Positions 1 to 7,428 of a stretch of DNA of 64,000 nt are shown piece by piece. The notes under the pieces were generated by a model. The model did not search any database, had not been told where the DNA came from, and saw only the letters and a program-made list of their open reading frames with translations. The stretch comes from Pasteurellaceae bacterium (GTDB lineage: Bacteria; Pseudomonadota; Gammaproteobacteria; Enterobacterales; Pasteurellaceae). Made by a program: the position numbers and the translations under genes. Location of the stretch: contig CAAEJV010000004.1 of the NCBI GenBank assembly GCA_900756155.1, positions 1 to 64,000 on the forward strand, read 5' to 3'. Every line of letters begins with the position of its first letter. Within the stretch, counting starts at the first letter, position 1.

Positions 1-1079
1 CCGAAGGTGGCTGCATCAGCCGGTGGCGCAGCAAATTATTACTCTCAAGTTTCAACACACAGCCACCCGAAGGTGGCTGCAACAACATTAACGCGATGGT
101 CGCCAAACAGAAAGTTTCAACACACAGCCACCCGAAGGTGGCTGCAATCGACACCGCAGTTAAAACATCTTCGATGTTCTGTTTCAACACACAGCCACCC
201 GAAGGTGGCTGCAGCGGTTCCTCGTTGAGCCAAATCTGCTACATCAGTTTCAACACACAGCCACCCGAAGGTGGCTGCTTTACCGTCAGAAACAGATAAC
301 GCTTTAATCGGACGTTTCAACACACAGCCACCCGAAGGTGGCTGCTTCATAAGTTCAAACGATTAACAGGAATAACAATGGTTTCAACACACAGCCACCC
401 GAAGGTGGCTGCCGTGTAAAACGCTTATTTGATCGTGGGCATAAAGAAGTTTCAACACACAGCCACCCGAAGGTGGCTGCTTTAGTGAGCGCACTTTTTT
501 TACACGATACCAATCGTTTCAACACACAGCCACCCGAAGGTGGCTGCACACAGCTTCCGTTGCGAGTGTTTCTGCGATGTCGCGTTTCAACACACAGCCA
601 CCCGAAGGTGGCTGCTTTTTGCAAACACTTGTGTATTAATTAATAAAGTGGTTTCAACACACAGCCACCCGAAGGTGGCTGCAGATGGATAGCTGGCGAA
701 GTTATTCGCTGGTGTAGTTTCAACACACAGCCACCCGAAGGTGGCTGCGATATGCGGATTAACTTGGGATAATGTAAACCTAGTTTCAACACACAGCCAC
801 CCGAAGGTGGCTGCTTCAGAGGGTACAGAAACAGAAGCAGGCGAAATTGTTTCAACACACAGCCACCCGAAGGTGGCTGCGACAACTTAGTTTTACTTTT
901 TCTTGATATTCTTCAGTTTCAACACACAGCCACCCGAAGGTGGCTGCAAGAAAAGATAACCTTTTACTTCACCGTCTAAAAGTTTCAACACACAGCCACC
1001 CGAAGGTGGCTGCTAAAGCACTTGCGCCGACACATAAAGCCAAAGAAGTTTCAACACACAGCCACCCGAAGGTGGCTGC
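1..1079 (-). CRISPR. Type I-C CRISPR array, truncated by the window edge
   Basis: There are sixteen complete 32-bp repeats, starting at 49, 114, 181, 247, 314, 381, 449, 516, 584, 651, 717, 783, 849, 916, 982 and 1048, plus the last 14 bases of another at 1-14. They separate 16 different spacers of 33-36 nt. All complete repeats look identical. On the plus strand each begins GTTTCAACACACAG and ends GGTGGCTGC, so the minus strand gives the usual I-C ending TTGAAAC; the array is therefore transcribed leftward, as are the cas genes. Each repeat contains CAGCCACC / GGTGGCTG, an 8-bp stem closed by a UUCG loop in the RNA. The leader lies at 1080-1270, so the newest spacers should be those near 1014-1047. 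Confidence 0.99.
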
Positions 1080-1270
1080 TCCCTACATAAAAAAGCAAGA
1101 AAAATCAGCAAATTAAATACCGTATTTCGCTAACTGATTTTATGACAAGGAGTTTAGTCAGTATAACGGCCGTATTGCCGTTATACAAATAGATTAAGTC
1201 ATCCAAATTGTTAAAGAAAACGAAGATCGCTATCCCATCAGGATTTTAATGAGAACAATAGGTTAGCGAA
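1080..1270 (-). promoter_or_regulatory. CRISPR leader
   Basis: This 191-bp AT-rich stretch lies between the end of cas2 and the first repeat, the usual position of a leader. It holds a candidate array promoter (1160-1188), a perfect 10-bp inverted repeat (1161-1170 / 1177-1186), and a second 9-bp inverted pair TTCGCTAAC at 1126-1134 and GTTAGCGAA at 1262-1270. The 8-mer ATGACAAG occurs at 1142-1149 and 1275-1282. Leader function is inferred from position; no ORF is seen here. Confidence 0.85.
1160..1188 (-). promoter_or_regulatory. Candidate array promoter overlapped by a palindrome
   Basis: On the minus strand TTGTAT (1183-1188) and TATACT (1160-1165) are spaced by 17 bp. The -10 matches consensus at 5 of 6 bases, the -35 only at TTG. 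Transcription would start near 1153, about 75 nt before the first repeat. The perfect inverted repeat GTATAACGGC / GCCGTTATAC with a 6-base spacer covers most of the promoter, as an operator would. It is not followed by a T run, so it is unlikely to be a cas2 terminator. Confidence 0.5.
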
Positions 1271-1564
1271 CTAAATGACAAGTACGTCTTTAAATACATC
1301 TATTGCTGGTTTTGTCCCATGATGTTCCACTTTATTACGCCATTTACTGCCTAAATGATAAAAACGCAGACTGTCACATGTGGGATCGTAGGTTTCCAAC
1401 AGTTTGTTTTTCAATATAACCCACTGGTCAGGCGTGACATCACATTCAAATACCGAATATTGCGCCCGCACGCCGTAATCCAAGCAATGTTTTGCGATGC
1501 GGCGCAATCGCGCTTGCCCATTTGGATCGTCAAAAGAAATGTCGTAAGTAATCAGCATTAACAT
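1271..1564 (-). CDS. cas2: CRISPR-associated endonuclease Cas2 (type I-C)
   Basis: Small ferredoxin-fold protein of 97 residues, normal size. It starts MLMLITYDIS, the conserved first beta strand with the aspartate of the Cas2 family, and contains the R-L-R-R-I-A-K segment followed by YSVFECDV typical of I-C Cas2. With Cas1 it forms the complex that inserts new spacers at the leader end of the array. The ATG lies 3 bp after the cas1 stop, so the two are co-translated or nearly so. It is the last cas gene before the leader. Confidence 0.96.
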   Translation of the reverse strand: MLMLITYDISFDDPNGQARLRRIAKHCLDYGVRAQYSVFECDVTPDQWVILKNKLLETYDPTCDSLRFYHLGSKWRNKVEHHGTKPAIDVFKDVLVI

Positions 1565-1567
1565 AGT

Positions 1568-2581
1568 TTATCTCATCAAAAACGGCGGATATTCTGCCAA
1601 ATCACCGCGCAAATGCCGCGCCAATAACATAGCTTGAATATATGGCAGTAGCCCGATCTCCACCTCTTCATCCAAAAACGGATGAACGATTTTCTCCTGC
1701 TTTTTCGCCTGCAAAGCTTGGAACAAGAGCTTACGCGCCTCCGCTTTCAAGCTCACCGCGCCGCTTGCCTCGGTAACAAAATCCTGCGGTTTGATTTGTC
1801 CGCGGTTAATCAGCGACAACACCAGCCTGTCTGCCCACCATGCGCGGAATTCTTCCAAAATATCCTGCGCCAAACTGTCGCGCCCCGGTCGGTCGGCGTG
1901 CAGAAAGCCTATCTGCGGATCCAGCCCCACGCCTTGCAGCGCTCCGCTGATGTCCTTGCCCAGAATGCTGTACACAAACGACAACAGTGCGTTCACCCCG
2001 TCTCTGGGCGGGCGGCGGTTGCGCCCGTCAAAAGTAAAGCCGCTTTTTTCGCTCAAAAGCTGCCCGAATACGCCGAAATAACGCGCCGCCGCATCACCTT
2101 CGATTCCGCGCACCACGTCCAGCTCCGCCGCGCCCTTCAACTGCCGCAGCGAAATGTTCAAAGAATCGACCGCACTTTGAATCGCCGCATTCTCGCCATA
2201 ATTACGAATCTGCCGCTGAAGCACCCGCTTACTCGCCTGAATCTTCGCCGCAATGATATTGCGCGCAATCGGCACAGGATTTTGCTCCGACACCCGATAC
2301 TGCACCCGACGCAACAGCACATTGCCACTCTGCCGCCCCTGAAGCCGTCCCAAGAAACGTCCGTTTTCGGTAAAAAATGCCAAATTGACATTATTTTCAC
2401 CGCAAAATCCCAGCAAAAACGGCGACACCAGCACATTCCCAAAACAGAAAATATGCCCGATGGAATGCACCGGCAACTGCGCCACCTTTTTGTGCTCCTG
2501 CTCCACCACCAGCGTCTCCCGTTCCTTATGCAGATAACTGCCCTGAGTGGTGATATAGAGCGTGTTTTGCAGTTTGCGCAT
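1568..2581 (-). CDS. cas1: CRISPR-associated endonuclease Cas1 (type I-C)
   Basis: The spacer-acquisition integrase, 337 residues, close to the usual 340 for I-C Cas1. The N-terminal beta domain begins LQNTLYITTQGSYL; the C-terminal helical domain carries the conserved GFLHADRPGRDSLAQD stretch with the metal-binding His and Asp. The ATG has AAGGAG seven bases upstream. It is followed at 3 bp by cas2 but is separated from cas4 by a membrane-protein gene and a 179-bp gap, an unusual break for this operon. A Hin uptake signal (ACCGCACTT, 2169-2177) lies inside the gene. Confidence 0.97.
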   Translation of the reverse strand: MRKLQNTLYITTQGSYLHKERETLVVEQEHKKVAQLPVHSIGHIFCFGNVLVSPFLLGFCGENNVNLAFFTENGRFLGRLQGRQSGNVLLRRVQYRVSEQNPVPIARNIIAAKIQASKRVLQRQIRNYGENAAIQSAVDSLNISLRQLKGAAELDVVRGIEGDAAARYFGVFGQLLSEKSGFTFDGRNRRPPRDGVNALLSFVYSILGKDISGALQGVGLDPQIGFLHADRPGRDSLAQDILEEFRAWWADRLVLSLINRGQIKPQDFVTEASGAVSLKAEARKLLFQALQAKKQEKIVHPFLDEEVEIGLLPYIQAMLLARHLRGDLAEYPPFLMR

Positions 2582-2602
2582 GGGGAAACTCCTTGGGGTT
2601 TG

Positions 2603-2611
2603 ACCGCACTT
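2603..2611 (-). repeat. Hin-type DNA uptake signal beside cas1
   Basis: A perfect core ACCGCACTT lies in the leader of cas1, in a locus otherwise poor in these signals. It marks this junction as compatible with uptake by Haemophilus. Confidence 0.8.
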
Positions 2612-2647
2612 TTGAGTGTTTAACAGGGTTGGGTTACCTGAAAAACG

Positions 2648-2745
2648 GTAGGTCGGATTCTTGAATCCGACATTTTCAAAGTTATAGTATCCATTTTAAA
2701 TTACATAAATATCAAACAGTTGTCGGATACAAGTATCCAACCTAT
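2648..2745. repeat. 98-bp element with imperfect terminal inverted repeats
   Basis: The left end (2648-2672) begins GTAGGTCGGATT and contains the perfect 9-bp palindrome GTCGGATTC / GAATCCGAC. The right end (2721-2745) begins TGTCGGATAC and is close to the reverse complement of the left, with 4 differences in 25. Between them is about 48 bp of AT-rich DNA. The arrangement resembles a miniature inverted-repeat element or a short dispersed hairpin repeat. It sits exactly between the cas1 start and the 3' end of the foreign-looking membrane gene. No transposase is nearby. Confidence 0.55.
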
Positions 2746-2760
2746 GCTGACGAATCACAC

Positions 2761-3708
2761 CTATTCTTGTGTAATATTAGACTCATTCTTCTTTTTATTT
2801 TCCTCCATGATGACAAAATATTCCGAATACGAAGAAAGTTTTTCACACTCCATAAGCTCTGAAATTAATTCATTTGAATATTTTAACTTTATATTTAATA
2901 AGAAAAATGTAATCAAAATTGAATAAAACACAATGGATAACAATATAAGAAAAAAACCTTTCATAGAAAACAAGTTAGAAATAATTACATAAAAATCAAA
3001 AGATAAATTAATTTCCTTTCCTATATTTACCGGTAAAAAACTTAATGGATAGATAACTCCAAAAAAGAATAAAAAACCAACAAACATCAACATTTTTGTA
3101 ATTAAGCCAGAACATTCCGGATTTCCTGAAATCTCATTTATCATGTTTTGAGCCATTCTAATGTGATGCTTAACATCACCTAAAGTTTTATCAATAAGCT
3201 CTCTTTCTTTATTCAGCTCTCCAATTAAATTAATGTTAGTTGGTAGTCTAATTTCATATGGCACAGATTCTGCATAAACACGTCCTGAATTTCTAGCAGA
3301 ATATATAGATGCGCGTTGCCTTAGTTCCTCTTCTTTTTTTCTTTTCTCTTCTTTATAGTTATTTTTTATGATTTGAATTTTTTGAATAACATCATCTTTA
3401 GGTGTAAAGATAGAAAAATTTAATTCTGAATAAAATTCAGTAGCAGATAAATCACTACCTTCTTTTAACATTTCTATTAACTTTTTATATTCCTCTTCGT
3501 TTTTATGCTTATTATACCAATTAAAATATCTATTTTTACTTAAATCCATTACCCTTTTACACTCAACAATTACATTCTTGGCTCTACTATTTTTTTGAGA
3601 AAATAACGCTTGGTTATTTAATATTTTTGTGATTAAAAATGCACCAAATATTCCGACAATCGCGGCTGATGACTGTGCAAAAGAACTAAAGAACCAATTC
3701 CAATCCAT
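2761..3708 (-). CDS. Unknown three-helix membrane protein inserted in the cas operon
   Basis: I do not recognise the family. The 315 residues show a hydrophobic segment near 8-28, a long charged middle region (31-203) with a Lys/Glu-rich probable coiled coil near 108-133, two further membrane segments (about 204-225 and 250-272) and a charged C-terminal tail. There is no signal peptide cleavage site and no recognised enzymatic motif. The ATG has GAGG eight bases upstream and lies 33 bp after the cas4 stop, so it is probably co-transcribed with the cas genes. It is strikingly AT-rich compared with both flanking cas genes, a sign of separate origin. A defence accessory (for example a membrane effector of abortive infection) or a passenger gene are both possible; function is open. 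Confidence 0.8.
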   Translation of the reverse strand: MDWNWFFSSFAQSSAAIVGIFGAFLITKILNNQALFSQKNSRAKNVIVECKRVMDLSKNRYFNWYNKHKNEEEYKKLIEMLKEGSDLSATEFYSELNFSIFTPKDDVIQKIQIIKNNYKEEKRKKEEELRQRASIYSARNSGRVYAESVPYEIRLPTNINLIGELNKERELIDKTLGDVKHHIRMAQNMINEISGNPECSGLITKMLMFVGFLFFFGVIYPLSFLPVNIGKEINLSFDFYVIISNLFSMKGFFLILLSIVFYSILITFFLLNIKLKYSNELISELMECEKLSSYSEYFVIMEENKKKNESNITQE

Positions 3709-3741
3709 AAGATTACCTCATTAAAAATTAATGTATTTAAA

Positions 3742-4392
3742 TCACTCCCCAAACAACCCCACCACATACCCTACACTCTTATCCTGTTTCCCCAGCAACT
3801 CCGGCTGGCAAATCTCCACCAGCGAGCAGGCTTTGCAGCGTTTGCTGTAGTCAGGCGGCGGGGTTTGACCACTGTTTAGAAGTTCGCGCACGGCGGCGAT
3901 GGTGGCGAGTGTTTGGGCGCGCAGGTCGTCTGAAAACACGACGGGGACGCGGTGGCGGGTTTGCATATACCACAGCGCGCCCTCAGAAACGGTTTGCCCC
4001 GTCATTTCTTCCAAGCACAAGCCTTGGGCGCAAAGCTGAATTTCGTCCATCGGATCGGGTTTGGGCTTGCCGCGTTTGTATTCCACGGGTTTCAGACGGC
4101 CTGTTTTCGTGTCCACTTCCACTAAATCCAATATGCCGCTGATCCCCAGCTTCTCCGCCGACACATGCACCGTTCGCTCAAAACGTACGCCCTTGCGCGT
4201 TTCCGGCTCGCCCGAATCCACCCGCTCATGCAACGCCTTGCCCTGCGCGGTCAAATAGTTCTCCACCCACGCCTGCTCGTTGTGAATTAACGCGCATTGG
4301 CGTGGGCAGAAGGCGTAGTGTTGCAGGGCGGAAAGGGGAATCAGGCGCGTGTCCTGATTTTCCTTTTGGGTTTTGGCTGAAAGTGCGGTCAT
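3742..4392 (-). CDS. cas4: CRISPR-associated exonuclease Cas4 (type I-C)
   Basis: RecB-like nuclease that trims pre-spacers and selects PAM-bearing ends with Cas1-Cas2. The 216 residues show the N-terminal cysteines of the iron-sulphur site (CPRQC, about residues 30-34), the nuclease core (GILDLVEV, then PVEYKRGKP, then EIQLCAQG) and the C-terminal cysteines CKACSLVEIC. The first codons after ATG are ACC GCA CTT, so a Hin uptake signal lies at the start codon (4381-4389). Two neisserial uptake 12-mers also lie in the gene (3923-3934 and 4091-4102). Twenty-one bp separate it from cas7. Confidence 0.96.
   Translation of the reverse strand: MTALSAKTQKENQDTRLIPLSALQHYAFCPRQCALIHNEQAWVENYLTAQGKALHERVDSGEPETRKGVRFERTVHVSAEKLGISGILDLVEVDTKTGRLKPVEYKRGKPKPDPMDEIQLCAQGLCLEEMTGQTVSEGALWYMQTRHRVPVVFSDDLRAQTLATIAAVRELLNSGQTPPPDYSKRCKACSLVEICQPELLGKQDKSVGYVVGLFGE
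3923..3934 (+). repeat. Neisserial uptake sequence, AG-mucDUS dialect
   Basis: Perfect 12-mer AGGTCGTCTGAA inside cas4. This dialect is known from the Neisseria mucosa group and is foreign to Pasteurellaceae. Confidence 0.85.
4091..4102 (-). repeat. Neisserial uptake sequence, AG-DUS dialect
   Basis: Perfect AGGCCGTCTGAA on the minus strand inside cas4, containing the classical GCCGTCTGAA 10-mer of Neisseria. Confidence 0.85.
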
Positions 4393-4413
4393 CTTTTTAA
4401 GTGTTTTTAGGAG

Positions 4414-5307
4414 TTAAAAACCATCAAGGATTTCGGGTTTCAATGATGCTCCATCTCCCGTAACGGTAAGTTTGTTTTCGGTTATGTCCCCAATCAGTCC
4501 ATCAATGGATTTATTTTTTATTTTTTCTTCAATAATTTCTTTTAACTTACTATGCACTTTAGCGGAAGAATATTGCCCAGCTTTACTGTTGTGTTCCCAC
4601 CATATGAGTTTCAACACCTGCATGCTGCCTTCGGGGCGGGCAGATGATGCGTCGCCTTCAAAGAGTTTGGTGAGTACGGCTTTGATTTTTTCGGCATCGT
4701 CATCTGAAAAGCCAGTGCGCTCGGCAAGTTGCGGTGACATAGCACCAAAGGCAACGTACACGCCGTTATCGACACGGTGTTTCATGCCCATGGTGTCGGA
4801 GCTTTTTTTCGTGCCATCGCCTTCGCCGCTGACGCTTTTGGTGATCTGGGTGCTGGTGATGTTAATCGGCTCAACGCTAAATGCGGATTGAATGGTAACG
4901 GGGCCGCGTACAGCGATGGATATGCCGCTGCTGCCTTCGCCGCTGAATGCGAAAACCTGTCCGAAACTGCGCACATCTAGCCATTTTTCGCAGGCTTTTT
5001 TAGCGGTGTCGTCTTTGTTGGCTTTTTTAGCGTTAAAGGCATCCGCACCCAAGCCGACATCTTTGTCTTTGGCACGGTTGGCTAGGCTGGTCATGCCGTC
5101 GGTTTTCTTTTCGTCCGATTGTACAAAAATGCTCTCGCCGCTGTCTTGCAGGCGGTCACGAATTTTGCGTTTTAAACACACGTCGGTCATTTCGCCGAAA
5201 CCTTGGAAATCGGCACGCGGGCGGTTGCCGTTTAAGGGGTCGCCGTTAGGGTTGGCGTTGGTTACTTTCAGAATTAAGGCGAAGTCGATTTTTTTAGTTA
5301 AAGACAT
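4414..5307 (-). CDS. cas7c: CRISPR Cascade backbone protein Cas7 (Csd2, type I-C)
   Basis: RAMP-fold protein that forms the filament along the crRNA in the I-C Cascade. The 297 residues start MSLTKKIDFALILKV and continue with the family-typical TNANPNGDPLNGNRPR, then MTDVCLKRKIRDRLQ. A glycine/serine-rich middle part (SGEGSSGISIAVRGPV) is followed by TSTQITKSVSGEGDG, also typical of Csd2. It lies between cas8c (21 bp) and cas4 (21 bp) in one transcription unit. Confidence 0.97.
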   Translation of the reverse strand: MSLTKKIDFALILKVTNANPNGDPLNGNRPRADFQGFGEMTDVCLKRKIRDRLQDSGESIFVQSDEKKTDGMTSLANRAKDKDVGLGADAFNAKKANKDDTAKKACEKWLDVRSFGQVFAFSGEGSSGISIAVRGPVTIQSAFSVEPINITSTQITKSVSGEGDGTKKSSDTMGMKHRVDNGVYVAFGAMSPQLAERTGFSDDDAEKIKAVLTKLFEGDASSARPEGSMQVLKLIWWEHNSKAGQYSSAKVHSKLKEIIEEKIKNKSIDGLIGDITENKLTVTGDGASLKPEILDGF

Positions 5308-5328
5308 TTTTCATTCTCCATAAAAAGA

Positions 5329-5751
5329 TTAATTGGTTTCTGTTGGTTTAGTTTTGCTAGCTTTAGCTGCTTTACGTTTGGCAATTTCGCGGGCATTTTC
5401 CATTTTTTGGCAATGATAGCCCAAGAGAAATTCGCCACTTAATTTGTCATCACAAACATAATCATCCCTTTGGAAAAGCTCCATAATTTCACCAATAGCC
5501 TGCTTATAGAGATCTTTTCCTTGACTAGTTAGATAATTTTGATATGGCACTAATTTCTCACTTGCAAGGTTTCGCCATGTGCTGTATGGCCTTTGTGCAA
5601 ACTGTTGGAAATAACGTTCTGCATTAGTCGCACGAGTAGGCGTTTTTTTGCCATTTTGTAGATATAAGGCATACCACTCCATGCTTTCTGCCTGTGCAAT
5701 TAATCGGCCATACAAATAATCGCGTGAGCGGTTTTGGGTATCCAAACTCAT
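5329..5751 (-). CDS. cas11c: Cas11c small subunit, internal start within cas8c
   Basis: Type I-C systems are known to make a separate small subunit from an internal start in cas8c. Here an in-frame ATG at 5749-5751 (product begins MSLDTQNRSRDYLYG) has GGAG ten bases upstream within ACGGAGAAC. The product is 140 residues, mostly helical and ending in a basic tail (KRKAAKASKTK), near the size of known Cas11c. The start is inference. Confidence 0.6.
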   Translation of the reverse strand: MSLDTQNRSRDYLYGRLIAQAESMEWYALYLQNGKKTPTRATNAERYFQQFAQRPYSTWRNLASEKLVPYQNYLTSQGKDLYKQAIGEIMELFQRDDYVCDDKLSGEFLLGYHCQKMENAREIAKRKAAKASKTKPTETN

Positions 5752-7428
5752 AGGGTAAGTTCTCCGTTGTGATAAATCGTGATGACGAGCGCGCCAGCCT
5801 TTGTATAGGGCGCAGGCAACGCCGATGTTTCTTTGCCATTCCAAGTTTTCGCAACCATTAGGATTGCAGGCTGCCTGAAAACTTTGATGCACCAAATCTT
5901 CTGGGATCGGCACGGACGTTCCGCCTGCGATAACGGGCAGAAGGCGAGCGTAAAGCTGTTTTTTGAGCGTGTCGGATAAGGATTTGCCGTACACGGCATC
6001 GGCAATGCTGTAAGGCGATGGTGGGAGGAAGCGCCATTGGGTTCGTTTGTCGGTTTTCTTGCCGTTTGGAACTTCAACTCTATAACACTGATACCAAGAA
6101 AAATCATCAATCCATGCATCTAAATTGGCGAAATAATCGGCAGGCAGAAACTCTTGGTAATAAGTTAATGCCATGCGCCCTGGCGTGGCAGAATCGAGCA
6201 TAATCAGGGAGATTTGTTCGTGGGCTTTCAATTCTGCCTGATAGCCGTGCAGTTTCTTTTTGATAATTTGTGCAGCAGCACGCCCGATATTCACCGACCA
6301 ATCGGGGGACGGCTGTTCAGATGATGTTTGTGATGAAAATTCATCAGGATTTTCAACCGCACTAATGTCCCAGTTGTCCATATCCGCCCAATTCAGTTCG
6401 GTGGAAATGTCTTTCATCGGCAACGGAACGGGTTTACCACTAATTGCCCATGCAACGGTAACTTGCTCATTATTTCGCGCAGTAGTTTGCCTATCGATCA
6501 ACCATCTAAGCGCGGCATGGGCCTTATGCGATACTTCAGCCGAAATTGTTGTCGCTTGGTTAGCTTCTTCAAATCGACCAAGGTAGGTAAATCCTTCCTT
6601 ATCATTGGAAGAAATCAATTTTGCTTTATCGCCTGAATAAAGCAATTTTGCGGGATGACTATCACGAATTTTCTGTTCATTCCCTGTTACTGTGCAAAAT
6701 TGGTTTTTTAAAGTTTGTTGGTAATAATTTCCCCAACTTTTCTGGACCTCCTTATCCTTCCAGGTTTCAGGAACAAAATCGCCAGGTATTTGCACTGACC
6801 AAACAACAAGAGCTTTTCGGATTTCAAATTTCCCTTGCTCCTTAGTCAAAACATTAAACAATTCAGGTTTTTTCTTGTCTTTGTTTTCCCTTTCAATCCA
6901 ATTTGTCAGAAACTCGCCATTATCATCTACGGGAATGACTTTTTCTTTTATCAAATCAGCTAATACTGTTCCCTTGTGAACATATTTTTGTATTGCCAAT
7001 ACCTTTTTGTTATCTATAGCTGCACACCATTTATCTAGCTGTTCTGCATATAAATTGAAAATCAAGTCTTCATGCTTGCTTTTTGTTTTTTTCTTTTTAC
7101 CGTTTTTCCCTTCGGTTTCTGTAATGACTTCTTTTTGATAAGTCAGTCCCAAATCTTTTGCGATATATTGCAAGCTATCCGCCAAAGCATGGGGAGCCAA
7201 ACCGCTTGTCCGCCCTTCCGAGCTTTCCGTTACAGGCAACATGATAATTGGTTTATCGGTCAAAACCTTAGCTCCAAGGAACTCTCCATCTTCCCCCAAA
7301 GTAATTTGAATATGGGCAGTTTGCGGACTATGCCACAATGGTGCTAGTTTTTCTTTTTCCAAATCCGATAAGTTCGTATTCTTTTCAATTTCGTTATACG
7401 TCTGATAAAGTTTCTGCATCCAGCTCAT
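5329..7428 (-). CDS. cas8c: CRISPR Cascade large subunit Cas8c (Csd1, type I-C)
   Basis: The large subunit thought to read the PAM and recruit Cas3. It has 699 residues, longer than many Csd1 proteins (about 560-650), with no sign of a frameshift. The start MSWMQKLYQTYNEIE and segments such as AISGKPVPLP and NIGRAAAQIIKKKLHGYQ fit the family. The start overlaps the cas5 stop by 4 bp. The last 140 residues form a helical region with its own plausible start (see 5329-5751). It contains a perfect AG-simDUS 12-mer at 5868-5879. Confidence 0.95.
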   Translation of the reverse strand: MSWMQKLYQTYNEIEKNTNLSDLEKEKLAPLWHSPQTAHIQITLGEDGEFLGAKVLTDKPIIMLPVTESSEGRTSGLAPHALADSLQYIAKDLGLTYQKEVITETEGKNGKKKKTKSKHEDLIFNLYAEQLDKWCAAIDNKKVLAIQKYVHKGTVLADLIKEKVIPVDDNGEFLTNWIERENKDKKKPELFNVLTKEQGKFEIRKALVVWSVQIPGDFVPETWKDKEVQKSWGNYYQQTLKNQFCTVTGNEQKIRDSHPAKLLYSGDKAKLISSNDKEGFTYLGRFEEANQATTISAEVSHKAHAALRWLIDRQTTARNNEQVTVAWAISGKPVPLPMKDISTELNWADMDNWDISAVENPDEFSSQTSSEQPSPDWSVNIGRAAAQIIKKKLHGYQAELKAHEQISLIMLDSATPGRMALTYYQEFLPADYFANLDAWIDDFSWYQCYRVEVPNGKKTDKRTQWRFLPPSPYSIADAVYGKSLSDTLKKQLYARLLPVIAGGTSVPIPEDLVHQSFQAACNPNGCENLEWQRNIGVACALYKGWRARHHDLSQRRTYPMSLDTQNRSRDYLYGRLIAQAESMEWYALYLQNGKKTPTRATNAERYFQQFAQRPYSTWRNLASEKLVPYQNYLTSQGKDLYKQAIGEIMELFQRDDYVCDDKLSGEFLLGYHCQKMENAREIAKRKAAKASKTKPTETN
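5868..5879 (+). repeat. Neisserial uptake sequence, AG-simDUS dialect
   Basis: Perfect 12-mer AGGCTGCCTGAA inside cas8c; the dialect is known from Simonsiella. Confidence 0.8.

Noticed and set aside
7..885. Several ORFs of 67-97 codons on both strands at the left end
   Set aside because: They read through CRISPR repeats and spacers; the recurring peptide (for example FNTQPPEGGC) is the repeat translated, not a protein.
1161..1186. Palindrome as terminator for cas2
   Set aside because: The hairpin is perfect but no T run follows on the minus strand, and it overlaps promoter-like hexamers; an operator or promoter element is more likely.
1682..2623. A 313-codon plus-strand ORF opposite cas1
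   Set aside because: It is the antisense shadow of cas1, Arg/Gln/His-rich with no family features; cas1 on the other strand is unmistakable.
2582..3741. Insertion sequence carrying the membrane gene
   Set aside because: No transposase, and no inverted repeats framing the gene on both sides; the only repeat element is on one side.
5329..7428. Frameshift or fusion in cas8c because of its length
   Set aside because: The frame is open with family-like sequence from start to end; the extra length is within variation of Csd1.
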